Below, piece after piece: positions 63,163 through 64,000 of a stretch of DNA of 64,000 nt (position 1 is its first letter; every line of letters begins with the position of its first letter). The notes below the pieces were generated by a model that ran no database searches, had not been told where the DNA came from, and saw only the letters and a program-made list of their open reading frames with translations. The DNA is from Sulfitobacter sp. EhC04 (GTDB lineage Bacteria; Pseudomonadota; Alphaproteobacteria; Rhodobacterales; Rhodobacteraceae). The stretch spans positions 1 through 64,000 of the forward strand of contig NZ_LXYI01000003.1 of assembly GCF_001650875.1 (NCBI RefSeq), given 5' to 3'. The position numbers and the translations under genes are program-made.

Positions 63163-63205
63163 GAATTCTTTGAAGAATTCGGTCCGGAGTTTTTGAAAAC
63201 TCCGG
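63163..63205. terminator. Bidirectional double hairpin between Hint gene and tlpA-like gene
   Basis: GAATTCTT/AAGAATTC (63163-63180) is followed by CCGGAGTTTT/AAAACTCCGG (63184-63205), each with a 2-nt loop. The second stem ends in T or A runs on both strands, as expected for a terminator shared by convergent genes. Confidence 0.75.
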
Positions 63206-63209
63206 CGCC

Positions 63210-63779
63210 CTAGCTGCCGCTGCGCTCTGCGATCAGCGCCTTGATGATGGATTTTGCGCTGTCGCTGGACCAATCCGCATCCCCGCGCAGCCGGGCGATC
63301 TCGCGGCCTTCGGGGTTCACCAATACGGTGATCGGCAGGCCGAAGATGCCCATCTGGCTGGCCAGCGCCTGTTTCGGGTCCTGGTGGCGCGGCAGGCTGG
63401 TGACCCCGGCCTCGGCAAAGAACTTCTTGATGCCTTCGGGGGAATTGCGCCCCGATGCGATGGTCAGCACTTCGAAATCATCGCCGCCGAATTCCTTTTG
63501 CAGCGCGTCGAGCTGCGGCATTTCCTTGCGGCAGGGCGCGCACCAGGTCGCCCAGAAATTCACCAGCACATATTTGCCCCGGTAATCGGCCAGCGTTCCC
63601 TTGCCCGCACCATCGGCCAGATCAAAGGCCGCGTCCGAGGTGGCGGCAGGCACGTCATGCACCACCAGCTTTTTCATGTCCCCCGCGCGCAGACCCAGAA
63701 TGTCCACCGTCCCGGCCCATGCGGGGTTTGCACCTGCCAACAGGGCCGTATACACGAGGCCGAACACGAATTTTCTCAT
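63210..63779 (-). CDS. TlpA-type periplasmic thioredoxin
   Basis: 189 aa. The signal peptide is residues 1-22 ([15 protein letters not shown]). The thioredoxin motif is [20 protein letters not shown], with the cis-proline region [22 protein letters not shown] site precedes the ATG at 63779. The family reduces disulfides in the periplasm, for example in cytochrome c or oxidase maturation. It is divergent from argH, with only 21 nt between the start codons, so the promoters must overlap. Confidence 0.88.
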   Translation of the reverse strand: MRKFVFGLVYTALLAGANPAWAGTVDILGLRAGDMKKLVVHDVPAATSDAAFDLADGAGKGTLADYRGKYVLVNFWATWCAPCRKEMPQLDALQKEFGGDDFEVLTIASGRNSPEGIKKFFAEAGVTSLPRHQDPKQALASQMGIFGLPITVLVNPEGREIARLRGDADWSSDSAKSIIKALIAERSGS

Positions 63780-63800
63780 CTGTCCCTCCGAGGGTTTGAC

Positions 63801-64000
63801 ATGACTGACACGACTTCCAACAAGATGTGGGGCGGCCGGTTTGCCGCCGGGCCGGACGCGATCATGGAGGCAATTAATGCCTCGATCTCGTTTGACAAGC
63901 GGATGGCCGCACAGGACATTGCGGGGTCGCGTGCCCATGCCGCCATGCTGGCGGCCACGGGTATCATCACTGATAGCGATGCGGAGGCGATCCGGGAAGG
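63801..64000 (+). CDS. argH: Argininosuccinate lyase, 5' part
   Basis: The first 66 complete codons are present and the gene runs off the window. The start [20 protein letters not shown], followed by [23 protein letters not shown], is the conserved ArgH N-terminus (MWGGRF; D.R....DI..S.AH). The enzyme splits argininosuccinate into arginine and fumarate. It faces away from the thioredoxin gene. Confidence 0.92.
   Translation, partial: MTDTTSNKMWGGRFAAGPDAIMEAINASISFDKRMAAQDIAGSRAHAAMLAATGIITDSDAEAIRE

Overview
The window looks like chromosomal DNA of a marine-type alphaproteobacterium of the order Rhodobacterales (Roseobacter-like). This is inferred from the high GC, tightly packed operons with 1-11 nt overlaps, a MetH split into two genes, a cobalamin-riboswitch B12 transporter, a Hint-domain protein, and the overall gene families. 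No rRNA, tRNA or CRISPR array was seen. The first 5 kb has visibly lower GC and different codon use, and carries the core of a Tn7-like transposon (tnsB, tniB/tnsC, tniQ). It is followed by a strong terminator and a repeat-rich stretch that probably holds one transposon end. The other end and any tnsA lie outside the window.

From 5.8 to 17.2 kb is a tricarboxylate catabolism cluster: a tricarballylate-dehydrogenase-like flavoprotein (tcuA), a divergent GntR regulator with a perfect operator palindrome between them, an AbrB-family membrane protein, and a binding-protein-like protein without a signal peptide. An opposing operon follows: tctC, a tctA-tctB fusion, prpF (aconitate or methylaconitate isomerase family) and a 2-hydroxyacid dehydrogenase. 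A divergent TctD/TctE two-component system sits upstream of tctC. The likely substrates are tricarballylate and trans-aconitate, fed into the TCA cycle as cis-aconitate.

From 17.6 to 27.5 kb is a B12/one-carbon block: a btuFCD-type importer behind a cobalamin riboswitch (with a candidate small ORF overlapping btuF), gbcA/gbcB (glycine betaine demethylation) and B12-dependent methionine synthase as two genes overlapping by 4 nt.

From 27.7 to 47.4 kb is a catabolic island for an unidentified, probably cyclic-amide or N-heterocyclic compound. It holds a LysR regulator; an operon of pxpA, biotin carrier protein, biotin carboxylase, pxpB and pxpC (together the parts of a split urea-carboxylase-like enzyme plus a LamB/YcsF protein); a TorT/ribose-type ABC importer with a cupin; an AraC regulator; a HyuA/HyuB ATP-dependent amidase pair; and a three-subunit molybdenum hydroxylase. 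The pxpA and importer operons share the same dyad plus promoter arrangement, which suggests one LysR regulon.

From 47.6 to 64 kb are a SleB-type wall hydrolase lipoprotein, a secreted DUF3108-like protein, a LysR/NAD-epimerase pair, and a class III aminotransferase. Then come a BMP-type nucleoside ABC importer followed by a cytosine-deaminase-like amidohydrolase, a BadF-type sugar kinase, gap, a MarR-like regulator, a Hint protein, a TlpA-type thioredoxin and the start of argH. Several intergenic spaces here hold long perfect inverted repeats that no gene explains.
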